A DNA stretch of 64,000 bases from Gordonia alkaliphila (GCF_023017165.1 NZ_JALKBW010000001.1:2294001-2358000); one strand, 5' to 3'; shown: positions 48,167 to 57,204, counted from the stretch's first letter. Numbers and translations: made by a program. The notes: generated by a model from the letters alone, not told the origin.

Positions 48167-49626
48167 CAGAATTCGCGGATGGCGCGGTAGGTGCCGAGGA
48201 GCCACAGCAGCAGCGGGATGATCGCCACGATCACCGCGTACTCGGCCAGCTCCAGGGTGCGGCGCTGCAGGGGCGAGAACTCGTGCGCGTCGGCGGTCGT
48301 CCCGATCATGAAAGCCGCTGCGGCCACGCCGATTCCGCCGCCCACCATGGCGGGGACCGAATCGCTGCCGGCCAGCGTGGCCAGCAGGCAAGCGGTGCCC
48401 GCGGCGATCAGCGCGGCGCTCTGGGTGCGGTCCGCGTGGGTGCGCCCGCGGGCGATCAGCGCGACGGCGATCGTGCCGCACAGCAGCAGTGAGGTGAGGG
48501 AACCTCCCCAGCCGGTCGCGACGACCACGGCCGCGGCCGCGGCAATGACGCTGGCGCCCAGCACGATGCCGGTGAGGTAGCCGCCCGCCAACTTCGCCCG
48601 ACGCGCGAACCGGTCGAGATCCACCAGCGCCAGATCCGCGATGGCCGCGACCGAATCGACGCCCTCGACGACGGCGTTGTCCACCTGCTCCGGCAGCGGG
48701 GGAGCGAGGGTCGGCACCGGAGGCAGCGGTAGTCGTGCCGCCGCGATCGCCGTCCGCGGCGCCAGCAGAATCACGTACACGGCGACGACGGCGATCACGG
48801 CGGCCGCGCTGCGCAGGTTCCCCGACGTCGCCATCGCGATCAGGCCGGCACCGCCTCCGAGCGCGCAGAGGGTGCTCAAGCCCGCATGCAGCGCCGGGCC
48901 GACGCCGGTGCTCCGATGGACGACGAGGGCGGCGACCAGTCCGCAGGCGCCCGCGGTGGCGAGGGCTGGTCCCGCGGTATTCGGTTGCGGCGCAAACGAA
49001 CCCGCTGTCGCCGCGGTGAGGGTGGCGCACAGCGACAGCGTCGCCGTGCTGCGCGGATCGACGCCCGCGCGGGTGCCGAGAATCGCCGCGGTCAGCAGCA
49101 CCAGCGCCATCGCGCCGAAGACCGCGGCGCCGACCACCGCCGACACGGGTGCGATACGGCCCGCGGTCACCGCGAACAGGGTGCCGGCGAGGGCGGCACC
49201 GTAGCCGAGCATACGAGCGGTTTCCGCGGTCCAGCCGAGTGCGTGCCGACCTGCCAGCTGGGCGAGACCGTCGACCACGTCGTCGACCAACGCCTCGGGC
49301 GCGGAGGGTCCGTCGTCGACGATCACGAGCAGTTCGCCGTCGACCACGCCCGCCTCGGCCAGGGTGGCCTCCACCGGGAACGGCGCCGCGCCGATCCGGG
49401 CGAGTGTCCAGCGAGGAAGTCGGTCGATCAGGTCGGGATCGTCGACCGGCGGGGCGGGCAGTCGGAGCAGGTCGAGCAGGTCCGGTAGGAGTGCGGCGAT
49501 CACCGTTCCCGTCGGCAGGGCGACGTCGAGCTGGGTGTCGGCGCCGAGAATGGACAGCCGCACCAGTTCCGGTTCCGCGGCCGTCGTCCCCGATTCGGCC
49601 GGTGGCGCATCGTCAATCGTGGTCAT
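48166..49626 (-). CDS. eccD: Type VII secretion integral membrane protein EccD, ESX-4 type
   Basis: A 486-residue channel component. The N-terminal ubiquitin-like (YukD) domain of about 95 residues ('RLSILGADTQLDVALPTGTVIAALLPDLL') precedes eleven or so transmembrane helices starting at about residue 130. 'ADRTQSAALIAAGT' and 'PLQRRTLELAEYAVIVAIIPLLLWLLG' are typical EccD segments. ATG 49626 is preferred to an in-frame start 11 codons upstream. It is divergent from eccC across 143 bases, the same arrangement as Rv3448/Rv3447c in the ESX-4 locus of M. tuberculosis. Confidence 0.93.
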   Translation of the reverse strand: MTTIDDAPPAESGTTAAEPELVRLSILGADTQLDVALPTGTVIAALLPDLLDLLRLPAPPVDDPDLIDRLPRWTLARIGAAPFPVEATLAEAGVVDGELLVIVDDGPSAPEALVDDVVDGLAQLAGRHALGWTAETARMLGYGAALAGTLFAVTAGRIAPVSAVVGAAVFGAMALVLLTAAILGTRAGVDPRSTATLSLCATLTAATAGSFAPQPNTAGPALATAGACGLVAALVVHRSTGVGPALHAGLSTLCALGGGAGLIAMATSGNLRSAAAVIAVVAVYVILLAPRTAIAAARLPLPPVPTLAPPLPEQVDNAVVEGVDSVAAIADLALVDLDRFARRAKLAGGYLTGIVLGASVIAAAAAVVVATGWGGSLTSLLLCGTIAVALIARGRTHADRTQSAALIAAGTACLLATLAGSDSVPAMVGGGIGVAAAAFMIGTTADAHEFSPLQRRTLELAEYAVIVAIIPLLLWLLGTYRAIREF

Positions 49627-49769
49627 TCCGCAAACCCTCCCCCGAGGTTCTTGATACAACCTTCACCATCGCCGTGAGGCGACGATGGTGGTCGACTCTA
49701 ATCACGGGAGACGACGACCGGCACGCGATTCGGGGGAATCGCGTCGAACACGACTTCGGGGGGAGTCCG

Positions 49770-52700
49770 ATGGGTACGACGGTGGCTTTTGTGCGCCCGC
49801 GACGCGTGGCGCAGCCGGTGACGCCGGGCGGCGAACTGGTTCTCACCGGGCCGCCGGAAGTGGCCCGCGGAGTACCGCAGAGCATGTTGGTGCGGCTGTT
49901 GCCCGTGGTCATGGTGGTCGCGGTGGTGGGCATGGTCGCGCTGATGATGATGACCGGCGGCCGGGGCGCGCTGTCGAATCCGCTGTTCCTGATGTTCCCG
50001 CTGATGATGGTGATGTCGATGGTGGGCATGCTGGCCGGTGGTGGTCGTGGCGGACCTGCGCGCTCGGCGGAACTGAACGAGGATCGCAAGGACTATCTGC
50101 GCTACCTGTCCCAGACGCGGGAGAGCGTCGGCGCGACGGTCCGTGACCAGCGGACGTGCGCGGCCTGGTCCCATCCCGCTCCGGAGGCCCTGCCGGTTCT
50201 GCTCGGCACGGTGCGGATGTGGGAACGCCGACCGGGCGACGCCGACTTCCTACAGATCCGTCTCGGGGTAGGCACCCAACCGCTCGCCACCGCGCTCGTC
50301 CCGCCGGAGGTGGCCCCGGCCGAAGATCTGGAACCGGTGTGCGCCTTGGCATTACGACGCTTCGTCCAGACCCATGCGACGGTGCCGCACCTGGCGAGCG
50401 CGGTGTCGCTGCGCGGCTTTCCGGCGATCGGGGTGAGCGGACCGCGCGAGGCGACGCTGGGACTGGTGCGGGCGATGCTCGGCGCACTGGCGGTGCTGCA
50501 CGGACCGGACCACGTGCTGATCGCGATCGCCGCGGAGGATCCCGGCGCCCCGGACTGGGACTGGACCAAATGGCTGCCGCACGTGGCGCATCCGACGACG
50601 CGCGACCGGCTGGGCGCGGCGCGCATGCTCTACGACAGCCTCGACGCGCTGGAGACCGACCTCGCCGACGACCTGGCCGAACGCGGCCGATTCTCGAGGT
50701 CGGCGCCGCCGGTCGGGGCCCGGCCGCACCTGATCGTGGTGCTCGACGGCGGGCCGCGCACCGGCGACGAAGAGCTGGCGGTCGGTGCCGGGCGGGAGGG
50801 CCTGACGGTGCTCGATCTGCGGCCCGATCCCGAGTCCCTGGCGGCGCGACGAGGACTGAGACTGGTGGTCGAAGCGGGAAGTGTCTCCGCGCAGACGGTC
50901 GCCGGGGTCGAACGATTCGCGACCGCGGACACGCTGTCCCTCGGTCGCGCCGAAGCCTTGGCGCGCGGGCTTGCGCGGTTCCGGCCGGCCAGCAGCTTGC
51001 CGCTGCCGGGGCTGGACATCTCGCAGGTGGCCGCCGATCCGGGACTGCCTGCGCTGCTGGGGATTTCCGATGCGGGGGCGTTCGATCCGCAGCGCGCGTG
51101 GGCGGGCCGATCGGCGCAGCAACGACTCCGCGTGCCCATCGGTTACACCGTCGACGGCACCCCGGTGGACCTCGATCTGAAGGAGAGCGCGCATGGCGGC
51201 ATGGGGCCGCACGGGTTGTGCATCGGTGCGACGGGCAGCGGGAAGAGCGAATTCCTGCGCACCCTCGTCCTCGCGCTGATCGCCACGCATTCGCCGGACG
51301 AACTGAATCTCGTGCTCGTCGACTTCAAGGGCGGTGCCACGTTCTTGGGATTGACCACGCGACACGTGGCGGCGGTGATCACCAACCTGGAGCAGGAACT
51401 CGCGATGGTCGACCGCATGGCCGATGCACTCTCCGGGGAGCTCAACCGGCGGCAAGAACTGCTACGCGCGGCGGGCAACTTCGCGAATGTGGGCGAGTAC
51501 GAGCGGGCACGGGTGGCGGGGGCGCCGCTGGATCCGTTGCCGGCGCTGTTCATCGTCGTCGACGAGTTCTCCGAGTTGCTGGCGCAGAAACCGGAGTTCG
51601 CCGAGCTGTTCGTCGCGATCGGTCGCCTCGGGCGGTCGTTGCACATCCATCTGCTGCTGGCGTCGCAGCGTCTGGACGAAGGTCGACTGCGCGGCCTGGA
51701 CAGCCACCTGTCGTACCGGATCGGCCTGAAGACGTTCTCCGCCAACGAATCTCGCACCGTCCTCGGCGTGCCGGACGCCTACCACCTGCCGAGCACGCCG
51801 GGCGCGGCCTATCTCAAGTGCGACTCGGCGGCACCGGTGCGGTTCAACACGTCGTTCGTGTCGGGGCCGTACGAGCCGCCGCTCCACGGGGGCGAGGGCA
51901 CGCGCGGCTCAGGGCGGGCCACGGGCGACGTGCTGCGCTTCACCGCCGAGCGAGTACCGCTGCCCGACGTCGTCGACGACGCACCGGCGCCGGCGTCGTC
52001 GGAGAGGCCGTCGCTGCTGGAGACCCTGGTCGGTCGGGCCGCCGAGCACGGTCGTCGCCCGCACGCGGTGTGGTTGCCGCCGCTGGAGTCCGCGGCGACC
52101 CTCGACGCCTTCACCAGCGGGCACACCTCGATCGGGGATCTGCGCATCCCGATGGGCGTGGTCGACCGGCCGTACGACCAGCGGCGCGAGACGCTGTGGC
52201 TGGAGCTCGGGGGAGCGGCGGGCAACGTCGCCGTCGTCGGCGGTCCGCAGGCCGGCAAGTCGACCGCGCTGCGCACCCTGATCTGCGCGGCCGCGGCGAC
52301 GCACACGCCGCAGCAGCTGAGCTTCTACTGCCTGGATTTCGGCGGCGGCACGCTGGCCGCGCTCGCCGGCTTGCCGCACGTCGCCGGGGTCGCCACCAAG
52401 GCGCGCCGGGATGCGGTGCGCCGCACCGTCACCGAGGTCCGCACCCTCTTGACGACCAGGGAAGCGCTTTTCGAAGCCGAAGGGCTGGAGTCGATGCGGG
52501 AGTACCGGGCGGCGCGCCGGGCGGGCCGGTACACCGACGACCCGCACGGTGACGTCGTTCTCGTGATCGACGGACTGACCACCTTGCGGAGCGATTTCGA
52601 GACCCTCGAGGACGACGTCAACGCTCTTGTGGCGCAGGGTCTTTCGTTCGGAATCCACGTAGTGGTGGCGTCGGCGCGGTGGGCCGACGTCCGTCCGGCG

Positions 52701-53708
52701 ATGAAGGACCTCCTCGGCACCCGGCTCGAGCTGCGGCTCGGTGATCCGCTCGATTCGGAGATGAGTCGCAAGGCGGCCGCCACGGTGCCGACGGGGCGGC
52801 CGGGTCGCGGCCTCACCGGCGAGGAACTGCACCTGTTGGTGGCGCTCCCACGCACCGACGGAGTGGCCGACGTCGAGACACTGCCGGAGGGGACCGCGGC
52901 CTTCGTCGCCGCGACGACCGCGGTCTACGGCGAGTGCGCGGCACCGCGGGTGCGGTTACTGGCCGACGACGTTGCCCTCGGTCCGGTCACCGACGCCGTT
53001 GCGGCCCAAGGAGATTCGCCGAGCGCCGGGCAAGCGGTCCTGGGGCTGCGCGAGTCGGACCTCGCTCCGGTGATGACCGACTTCGCGACCGAACCGCACC
53101 TGCTGATCGTCGGCGACGTGGAGTCGGGCAAGACGCAGACGCTGCGCACCCTGATCACCGGACTGATGGCGAGCGGGAGCCACGAGGTCTGCAAGCTGGT
53201 TGTCGTCGACTATCGGCGCACCCTGCTGGGGCTGGTCGATGCCGATCACCTCGCCGGGTATGCGAGTTCGGCGCAGACGGCCGCGCCGATGATGGTCGAA
53301 CTCGCCGACTACCTGCGTGCCCGTCTGCCGAGCGAGGACGTGACCGCTGAACAGCTGGCGCGCGGCGACTGGTGGACCGGACCCACGGTCTACCTGGTGA
53401 TCGACGACTACGATCTGGTCGCCACCGCGATGGGCAACCCGTTGACGCCGATGTTGGAGCTGCTCGGGCATGCGCGCGACATCGGGCTGCGGGTGGTGCT
53501 GGCCCGCCGGTCCGGCGGCATCGGGCGCGGGCTCTTCGATCCGCTGGTCGCCGGGCTGCGGGACCTGTCGTGCGAGGTGCTGCTGCTGTCCGGGGACCCG
53601 GACGAGGGCTACATCGTGGGACGGCACCGCATGCAGAAGCTCCCGGCCGGGCGTGGCGAGCTGATCTCGCGGTCGCGCCGGGCCGACATGGTGCAGGTGG
53701 CCCGGTGA
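49770..53708 (+). CDS. eccC: Type VII secretion ATPase EccC, fused three-ATPase form, ESX-4 type
   Basis: A 1,312-residue FtsK/SpoIIIE-family motor. Two N-terminal membrane helices ('LLPVVMVVAVVGMVALMMM' and 'LFLMFPLMMVMSMVGMLAGG') lead into three ATPase modules with Walker A motifs 'GATGSGKSE' (about residue 487), 'GGPQAGKST' (about 823) and 'GDVESGKTQ' (about 1115). The first module also has Walker B 'LFIVVDEFSELL'. ATG 49770 follows GGGGAG. The open frame upstream to 49149 is antisense to eccD and not coding. It is one polypeptide as in EccC4, not split as in ESX-1. The next gene overlaps by GTGA. Confidence 0.95.
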   Translation: MGTTVAFVRPRRVAQPVTPGGELVLTGPPEVARGVPQSMLVRLLPVVMVVAVVGMVALMMMTGGRGALSNPLFLMFPLMMVMSMVGMLAGGGRGGPARSAELNEDRKDYLRYLSQTRESVGATVRDQRTCAAWSHPAPEALPVLLGTVRMWERRPGDADFLQIRLGVGTQPLATALVPPEVAPAEDLEPVCALALRRFVQTHATVPHLASAVSLRGFPAIGVSGPREATLGLVRAMLGALAVLHGPDHVLIAIAAEDPGAPDWDWTKWLPHVAHPTTRDRLGAARMLYDSLDALETDLADDLAERGRFSRSAPPVGARPHLIVVLDGGPRTGDEELAVGAGREGLTVLDLRPDPESLAARRGLRLVVEAGSVSAQTVAGVERFATADTLSLGRAEALARGLARFRPASSLPLPGLDISQVAADPGLPALLGISDAGAFDPQRAWAGRSAQQRLRVPIGYTVDGTPVDLDLKESAHGGMGPHGLCIGATGSGKSEFLRTLVLALIATHSPDELNLVLVDFKGGATFLGLTTRHVAAVITNLEQELAMVDRMADALSGELNRRQELLRAAGNFANVGEYERARVAGAPLDPLPALFIVVDEFSELLAQKPEFAELFVAIGRLGRSLHIHLLLASQRLDEGRLRGLDSHLSYRIGLKTFSANESRTVLGVPDAYHLPSTPGAAYLKCDSAAPVRFNTSFVSGPYEPPLHGGEGTRGSGRATGDVLRFTAERVPLPDVVDDAPAPASSERPSLLETLVGRAAEHGRRPHAVWLPPLESAATLDAFTSGHTSIGDLRIPMGVVDRPYDQRRETLWLELGGAAGNVAVVGGPQAGKSTALRTLICAAAATHTPQQLSFYCLDFGGGTLAALAGLPHVAGVATKARRDAVRRTVTEVRTLLTTREALFEAEGLESMREYRAARRAGRYTDDPHGDVVLVIDGLTTLRSDFETLEDDVNALVAQGLSFGIHVVVASARWADVRPAMKDLLGTRLELRLGDPLDSEMSRKAAATVPTGRPGRGLTGEELHLLVALPRTDGVADVETLPEGTAAFVAATTAVYGECAAPRVRLLADDVALGPVTDAVAAQGDSPSAGQAVLGLRESDLAPVMTDFATEPHLLIVGDVESGKTQTLRTLITGLMASGSHEVCKLVVVDYRRTLLGLVDADHLAGYASSAQTAAPMMVELADYLRARLPSEDVTAEQLARGDWWTGPTVYLVIDDYDLVATAMGNPLTPMLELLGHARDIGLRVVLARRSGGIGRGLFDPLVAGLRDLSCEVLLLSGDPDEGYIVGRHRMQKLPAGRGELISRSRRADMVQVAR

Positions 53709-54664
53709 CCGCTCCGGCCGTGCCTCGTGCGGTGGCGATCGCGGCCAGCCACAGCGATGCCGCCGCCGAGACATGCCTGGTGATAGAGGAGCTGCTGGTG
53801 CCGGGCGAGCCGCCCGGGTGGGGTCCGCCGTTGTGGCGGGCGCAGGTGCTGCACCGGGATGGCGGACGGTGGGAGGTGGTGCGCAGCGCGGCGGACGAAC
53901 TGACGGTGGGGCTGCCCGACGAACTGCGCGAACTCGGCCGGGCCGCGGACGTGGTGCTGGTCGACGGCCCACGCCCGCGGGAACTTGCGGCCGAGTTGGC
54001 GCGGAACCTGCCGGATGCGCGGGTGGCGCGCGTCGACCCGGCGCTGCTGATACGTCACGGCGGTCGACATCTGCCGCGTGCTCCGCTGGACTTCGACTTT
54101 CCGCCGCCGCCGGAGCCGTCCCGACGACGCGGCGGGCGCGCACTGCTGGTGGTCGTCATCGCGGCGGTGTTGACGCTCGGGCTGGCGGGGCTGGTGGCGC
54201 GCTGGCCGCGGACTGCCGTCGTCGATCTCGGTGCGGCGCGCGTCGGACCGGTGGAGTTGACCGTGCCCGGCGGCTGGCAGCGCACCGAACTGTCCGGGGA
54301 CCGGCCCGAGGACGGTCGCGGCATCCGTGCGGTCTTCGCCGACGAGGCCGACGGCCGCAGGCTCATCGTGGTGGTGACCGCGCTGCGGGCGGGCGCCGAT
54401 CGAGCGTCGGTGGCAGCGAGCCTGGCCCAGCGGGTGGCCCAGCGCGGCGACGACGTGGTGGTGGAGTTCGCGGCGTCGAGCACCTACGGCGGGCGGCAGG
54501 TGATCAGTTATCGGGAGGCGCCGGTGTCCGGGCCGTCGGTGCGCTGGTACATCGTCGTCGACGGCGGGCTGCAGGTGAGCGTCGGTTGTCAGGAGGGCAC
54601 CGGTGCCGGCCGGGTCGACGATGCCTGCCGTCGTGCGGTGGGCAGCGTCCGGGTGGCGGGGTGA
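53705..54664 (+). CDS. Type VII secretion-associated protein (Rv3446c family)
   Basis: A 319-residue protein starting at GTG 53705 within the eccC stop. The N-terminal half (residues 1-120) is a soluble domain ending 'LLIRHGGRHLPRAP'. Residues 145-167 form one membrane helix ('ALLVVVIAAVLTLGLAGLVARW'), followed by an extracytoplasmic domain with 'VELTVPGGWQRTELS' and two Cys ('SVGCQEG', 'DDACRRA') that could form a disulfide. This matches the type VII secretion-associated protein encoded between eccC4 and esxU in mycobacteria. Its stop codon is inside an 18-bp repeat, after which expected esxU and esxT are absent. Confidence 0.85.
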   Translation: MTAPAVPRAVAIAASHSDAAAETCLVIEELLVPGEPPGWGPPLWRAQVLHRDGGRWEVVRSAADELTVGLPDELRELGRAADVVLVDGPRPRELAAELARNLPDARVARVDPALLIRHGGRHLPRAPLDFDFPPPPEPSRRRGGRALLVVVIAAVLTLGLAGLVARWPRTAVVDLGAARVGPVELTVPGGWQRTELSGDRPEDGRGIRAVFADEADGRRLIVVVTALRAGADRASVAASLAQRVAQRGDDVVVEFAASSTYGGRQVISYREAPVSGPSVRWYIVVDGGLQVSVGCQEGTGAGRVDDACRRAVGSVRVAG

Positions 54665-54677
54665 GCGTCGCTCACGA
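54660..54677. repeat. Left 18-bp direct repeat at the edge of the AT-richer insert
   Basis: GGTGAGCGTCGCTCACGA, identical to 55864-55881 in the same orientation. It contains the interrupted palindrome GTGAGCG-T-CGCTCAC and the stop codon of the type VII-associated gene (54662-54664). Confidence 0.7.
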
Positions 54678-54813
54678 AGGCGGTGGCGTACATCTCACCG
54701 TTCGGCACACGAGTAACGAGGTGTGGGCGGATCTCTCACGTCTTGGGAGTATGCTGGCTTCTATTCTGGTGAGAGCATCAGTCGATGCTGAACTCAACAA
54801 AGATCGGGGAGAA

Positions 54814-55061
54814 ATGAAAGGGTCGTTGTCGCGGCAACCGTGACGTTATTGGCTTCGAGTGCGAGCTGGCTCGCTGTCGGCACCGCCGAGGCTTCAACTG
54901 GCAGTCCTGTGGTTCAAGTTGCGAACAACTACACCTGGCACGGCCCGCACAGTAATCGGGTGAGTTGCCTTGCCGCGATGAAGTGGGGCGATGGTGCGCC
55001 GGGGCTGCATGTGAAGGGCTGCGAGACGCATCGGGACGGCAAATGGTGGTATTACGCCTGA
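54814..55061 (+). CDS. Small secreted Trp/Tyr-rich peptide, probable frameshift near the start codon
   Basis: From 54822 the frame reads 'VVVAATVTLLASSASWLAVGTAEA', an obvious signal peptide. It continues to a mature peptide of about 57 residues with 'NNYTWHGPHSNRVSCLAAMKWGDG', two Cys and the ending 'GKWWYYA', TGA 55059-55061. No start codon suits this frame except GTG 54840, which would lose the charged N-terminus and has no ribosome site. ATG 54814 (GGGGAG two bases upstream) is one base out of frame; a single missing base in ATGAAAGGGTC would join them as M-K-x-V-V-V. A TATTCT box is at 54762-54767. AT content is higher than in flanking genes. The peptide resembles no family I can name; a bacteriocin or surface peptide is conceivable. 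Confidence 0.45.
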
Positions 55062-55129
55062 TGGTTGCTTGCTGAAGCTGCGGGGTGGTGGCACAGTCAT
55101 GCCGTCAACACCCGGCAGTCCGGTGAGTG

Positions 55130-55135
55130 TACAGT
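55130..55135 (+). promoter_or_regulatory. -10 box of the insert membrane gene (leaderless)
   Basis: TACAGT ends exactly seven bases before GTG 55143, which is why the start is placed there and not at the first in-frame codon. Confidence 0.55.
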
Positions 55136-55142
55136 CTCACGG

Positions 55143-55832
55143 GTGCTGTCGGTAGTCTCTTTTGCGTTCGTCGACGCGGTCAACGTTTTGTTGATCGCTG
55201 TGCTGGTAACGCTGAGGGTGCTGGCAGGTCAAGAAGCTTACCGCGGAACGGCATTCGCTCTCTTGGCTGGCGATTGGCTGGCCGTACTGGGTCTGTCTAT
55301 CGTTGTTGCCGTCTTCTTCGGCAGATTCACGTCTCTCGTGACAGCTGTCTTGGAATCTCCCGCCTTTGGGTGGTTGTTCATCGTAATCGGAGGTATCGGT
55401 CTGGTTATGGTGATTCGCGGATCAGACATGTATCCGACCGCAAAGCGGGTGGTTGGATATACGACTGGTTCTCGGTGGAATTCATTTCGGGCAGGCCTTG
55501 TACTTGGTTTTGTGCAGTCGGTGACTTCGGCTCCATTTTTTGGTGGCCTGATGGTTCTCAATGGTCTGGATTTGGATCCTGCCTATGCCGTTGTGGTGCT
55601 GGTTCTATATGCAACCGTGGCGCTCTCCGTGCCCGTCGTCTTTGGTTTTTCCCTCGCCTTTCGATGGTCGAGGGGAAATGGCGCGGCGAGGGCGGAGGAA
55701 TTACCGGGTTGTGAAGAAGTCGAAGACGCCGAAAATACGGAAGGCGCTGCACGTCGATTCGTGATCGTCTGTACGTGGGGTGCGCCGTTCATGCTGATCG
55801 CACTGGGGGCCGTGCACCTCGTTAGCGGTTAA
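55143..55832 (+). CDS. Six-helix membrane protein (LysE/GAP-like fold) in the AT-richer insert
   Basis: A 229-residue membrane protein. Helices are visible near residues 1-24, 36-55, 68-88, 112-135, 140-162 and 205-227, with basic loops ('RGSDMYPTAKRVVGYTTGSRW') and an acidic loop ('CEEVEDAENTEG') before the last helix. The layout of six helices with Gly/Pro-containing helices ('SVTSAPFFGGLMVL') recalls LysE/GAP (Sap) or DsbD/CcdA-type transporters, but the CcdA cysteines are missing. GC content is near 52-55%, well below the surrounding genes, and codons ending in A or T are common, which indicates transfer. It lies 81 bases after the secreted peptide gene and may export it or protect against it; that is speculation from adjacency. 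Confidence 0.65.
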   Translation: MLSVVSFAFVDAVNVLLIAVLVTLRVLAGQEAYRGTAFALLAGDWLAVLGLSIVVAVFFGRFTSLVTAVLESPAFGWLFIVIGGIGLVMVIRGSDMYPTAKRVVGYTTGSRWNSFRAGLVLGFVQSVTSAPFFGGLMVLNGLDLDPAYAVVVLVLYATVALSVPVVFGFSLAFRWSRGNGAARAEELPGCEEVEDAENTEGAARRFVIVCTWGAPFMLIALGAVHLVSG

Positions 55833-55863
55833 CCTCGGTCGTTCATCGGTGATCGAATGGCGA

Positions 55864-55881
55864 GGTGAGCGTCGCTCACGA
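55864..55881. repeat. Right 18-bp direct repeat at the edge of the AT-richer insert
   Basis: This is an exact copy of 54660-54677. It includes the stop codon of the gene at 55876-56403. The 1,186 bp between the two copies have a lower GC content than the sequence on either side. Confidence 0.7.
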
Positions 55882-56403
55882 CAGCCGGTCGGCGTACGCC
55901 TCGGCGGCGCGTTCGGCGGCGTCGGCCACGATCTCCAGGCGGGGGACCAGGTACGTGTCGGCGGCCTCGTCGGTCAGCGGGCTGCCGTCGGGCATGGTCG
56001 CGGTGCCGAAGGACTCGGTGTAGAAGTCGATGATCTGCTCGATCGCGTCGCTGGTGGCACTGGAGTAGAAGTCGCCCTCGCCGGTGGAGCAGACCACGTC
56101 GGCCTCCATGCCGGTGAGCACGAGCCCGCGGTAGGCGGGGGTGAGCGTGGCCGTGGTGTCGTACTCCCTCATGTCCTTGGTGATCTCGACGTCGATCGCG
56201 TAGCCGTCGAGCGTGAACTGCGTGAGCTTGGACTGGCACTCCTTGGCCCGCTGCACGTAGGCGGCCGTGTCGGCCTGGGAGTATTGGCCGATCGCGATGG
56301 CGACGCCGGTCGCGGTGATCACCGCGCCGAAGATCGCGCCGAGAATGGTGAGAATGAAGCGGCGTCGCGCACTGCGTGGATCGACGTGCTGAAGGTCGGG
56401 CAC
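55876..56403 (-). CDS. Membrane-anchored hypothetical protein
   Basis: A 175-residue protein from ATG 56403. One N-terminal transmembrane segment at about residues 16-38 ('FILTILGAIFGAVITATGVAIAIG') follows a basic N-terminus. The extracytoplasmic part is acidic and mostly helical, with two Cys ('AKECQSKL', 'ADVVCSTGEG') and 'IEQIIDFYTESFGTATMPDGSPLTDEAADTYLVPRLE'. I do not recognise it. Its composition matches the chromosome, not the insert. It has the same orientation as the YceI gene 75 bases upstream. Confidence 0.6.
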   Translation of the reverse strand: MPDLQHVDPRSARRRFILTILGAIFGAVITATGVAIAIGQYSQADTAAYVQRAKECQSKLTQFTLDGYAIDVEITKDMREYDTTATLTPAYRGLVLTGMEADVVCSTGEGDFYSSATSDAIEQIIDFYTESFGTATMPDGSPLTDEAADTYLVPRLEIVADAAERAAEAYADRLS

Positions 56404-56478
56404 GGCGGCCTCCTTTCCGACGCCGACAGACGGCGGTCTCGGGGCTTCTCTCGTAGGTCGCCGTCGCAGGCCGCGCGC

Positions 56479-57012
56479 TCAGGCGGCCGGCGCGGTGGCC
56501 GAGATGGTCAGGCGCACGTCGTCGGCCACCTTCACCGTCCCCATCATCAACGAGAACGGCTTGATCCCGAAGTCGGTCTGGGTGACTGTTGCTTCGCAGG
56601 TGAAGTGGGCACCGTCCTGGCGGACGGTGATCGGGTGCGGGCGGGTGACGCCGTGCACGGTGAGGTCGCCGTCGACCGCGTAGACGTCGCCGTCGCGGGT
56701 CACCCCGGTGGAGACGTAGGTGATGGTCGGGTGCTTCTTCACCTCCAGCGACTTGAGGGCGTTGCTGCGGGCGATGCCGGGCTCGGCGCCGGTCCACGGG
56801 GCGATGCCGCCTTCGCCCTTGAGGACGGTGAGGGAGTCGACGTCGACGGTGAGGGTCACCGCGACCGGCCGACCGTCGTCCACGGACACCTGGGCCGTCC
56901 ACTTCTTCATGGCGATCGTCAGCTTGTGGCCGGTGCGCGCGGCGCGGCCGGCTGTCCCGGTGTGCAGGAGGAGCTCGCCGTCGTCGTCGGTCAGTGTCCA
57001 GGAATCGCTCAT
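56479..57012 (-). CDS. YceI family protein
   Basis: A 177-residue lipocalin-like YceI domain. 'GTAGRAARTGHKLTIAMKKWTAQVSVDDGRPVAVTLTVDVDSLTV' leads to 'IARSNALKSLEVKKHPTITYVSTGVTR' and 'DGDLTVHGVTRPHPI', then 'TVTQTDFGIKPFSLMMGTVKVADDVRL', the complete YceI pattern. There is no signal peptide, so unlike E. coli YceI it should be cytoplasmic, as is usual for actinobacterial members. YceI proteins bind polyisoprenoids or similar amphiphiles. It is not part of the ESX-4/rplM order in M. tuberculosis. Confidence 0.88.
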   Translation of the reverse strand: MSDSWTLTDDDGELLLHTGTAGRAARTGHKLTIAMKKWTAQVSVDDGRPVAVTLTVDVDSLTVLKGEGGIAPWTGAEPGIARSNALKSLEVKKHPTITYVSTGVTRDGDVYAVDGDLTVHGVTRPHPITVRQDGAHFTCEATVTQTDFGIKPFSLMMGTVKVADDVRLTISATAPAA

Positions 57013-57062
57013 GCCACCACCCTCGCATCCCGGCCCGCGGGTCGCCCCGTTATTCCTCGGTT

Positions 57063-57092
57063 TTGACCTGCGGCGGCCGGGTCCAGTAGATT
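57063..57092 (+). promoter_or_regulatory. Housekeeping promoter of rplM-rpsI
   Basis: TTGACC (57063-57068) and TAGATT (57087-57092) are separated by 18 bases, the best SigA-like promoter in the window. It predicts a 5' untranslated region of about 105 bases before rplM, long enough for a translational or attenuation control element, though I see no decisive structure in it. Confidence 0.65.
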
Positions 57093-57204
57093 AGTCCGCT
57101 GGTGCATGACCTCGTCGTCAGCCCCGGGTCTCTACTGGTCGCCGGGAATCAGCTGTGTCAGTGCATTGTGACCGGCAGAAGTACATCAAACAGTGAGGAC
57201 TACT

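Noticed and set aside
49149..49769. Upstream extension of the eccC frame.
   Set aside because: It is antisense to eccD, highly Arg-rich, and eccC homology begins at ATG 49770.
54814..55061. Secreted peptide as a lactococcin 972-type bacteriocin.
   Set aside because: Size, signal peptide and aromatic C-terminus are reminiscent, but the conserved core of that family and its usual ABC/membrane partner are not visible.
55143..55832. Insert membrane protein as CcdA/DsbD thiol transporter.
   Set aside because: The paired membrane cysteines needed for that function are absent.
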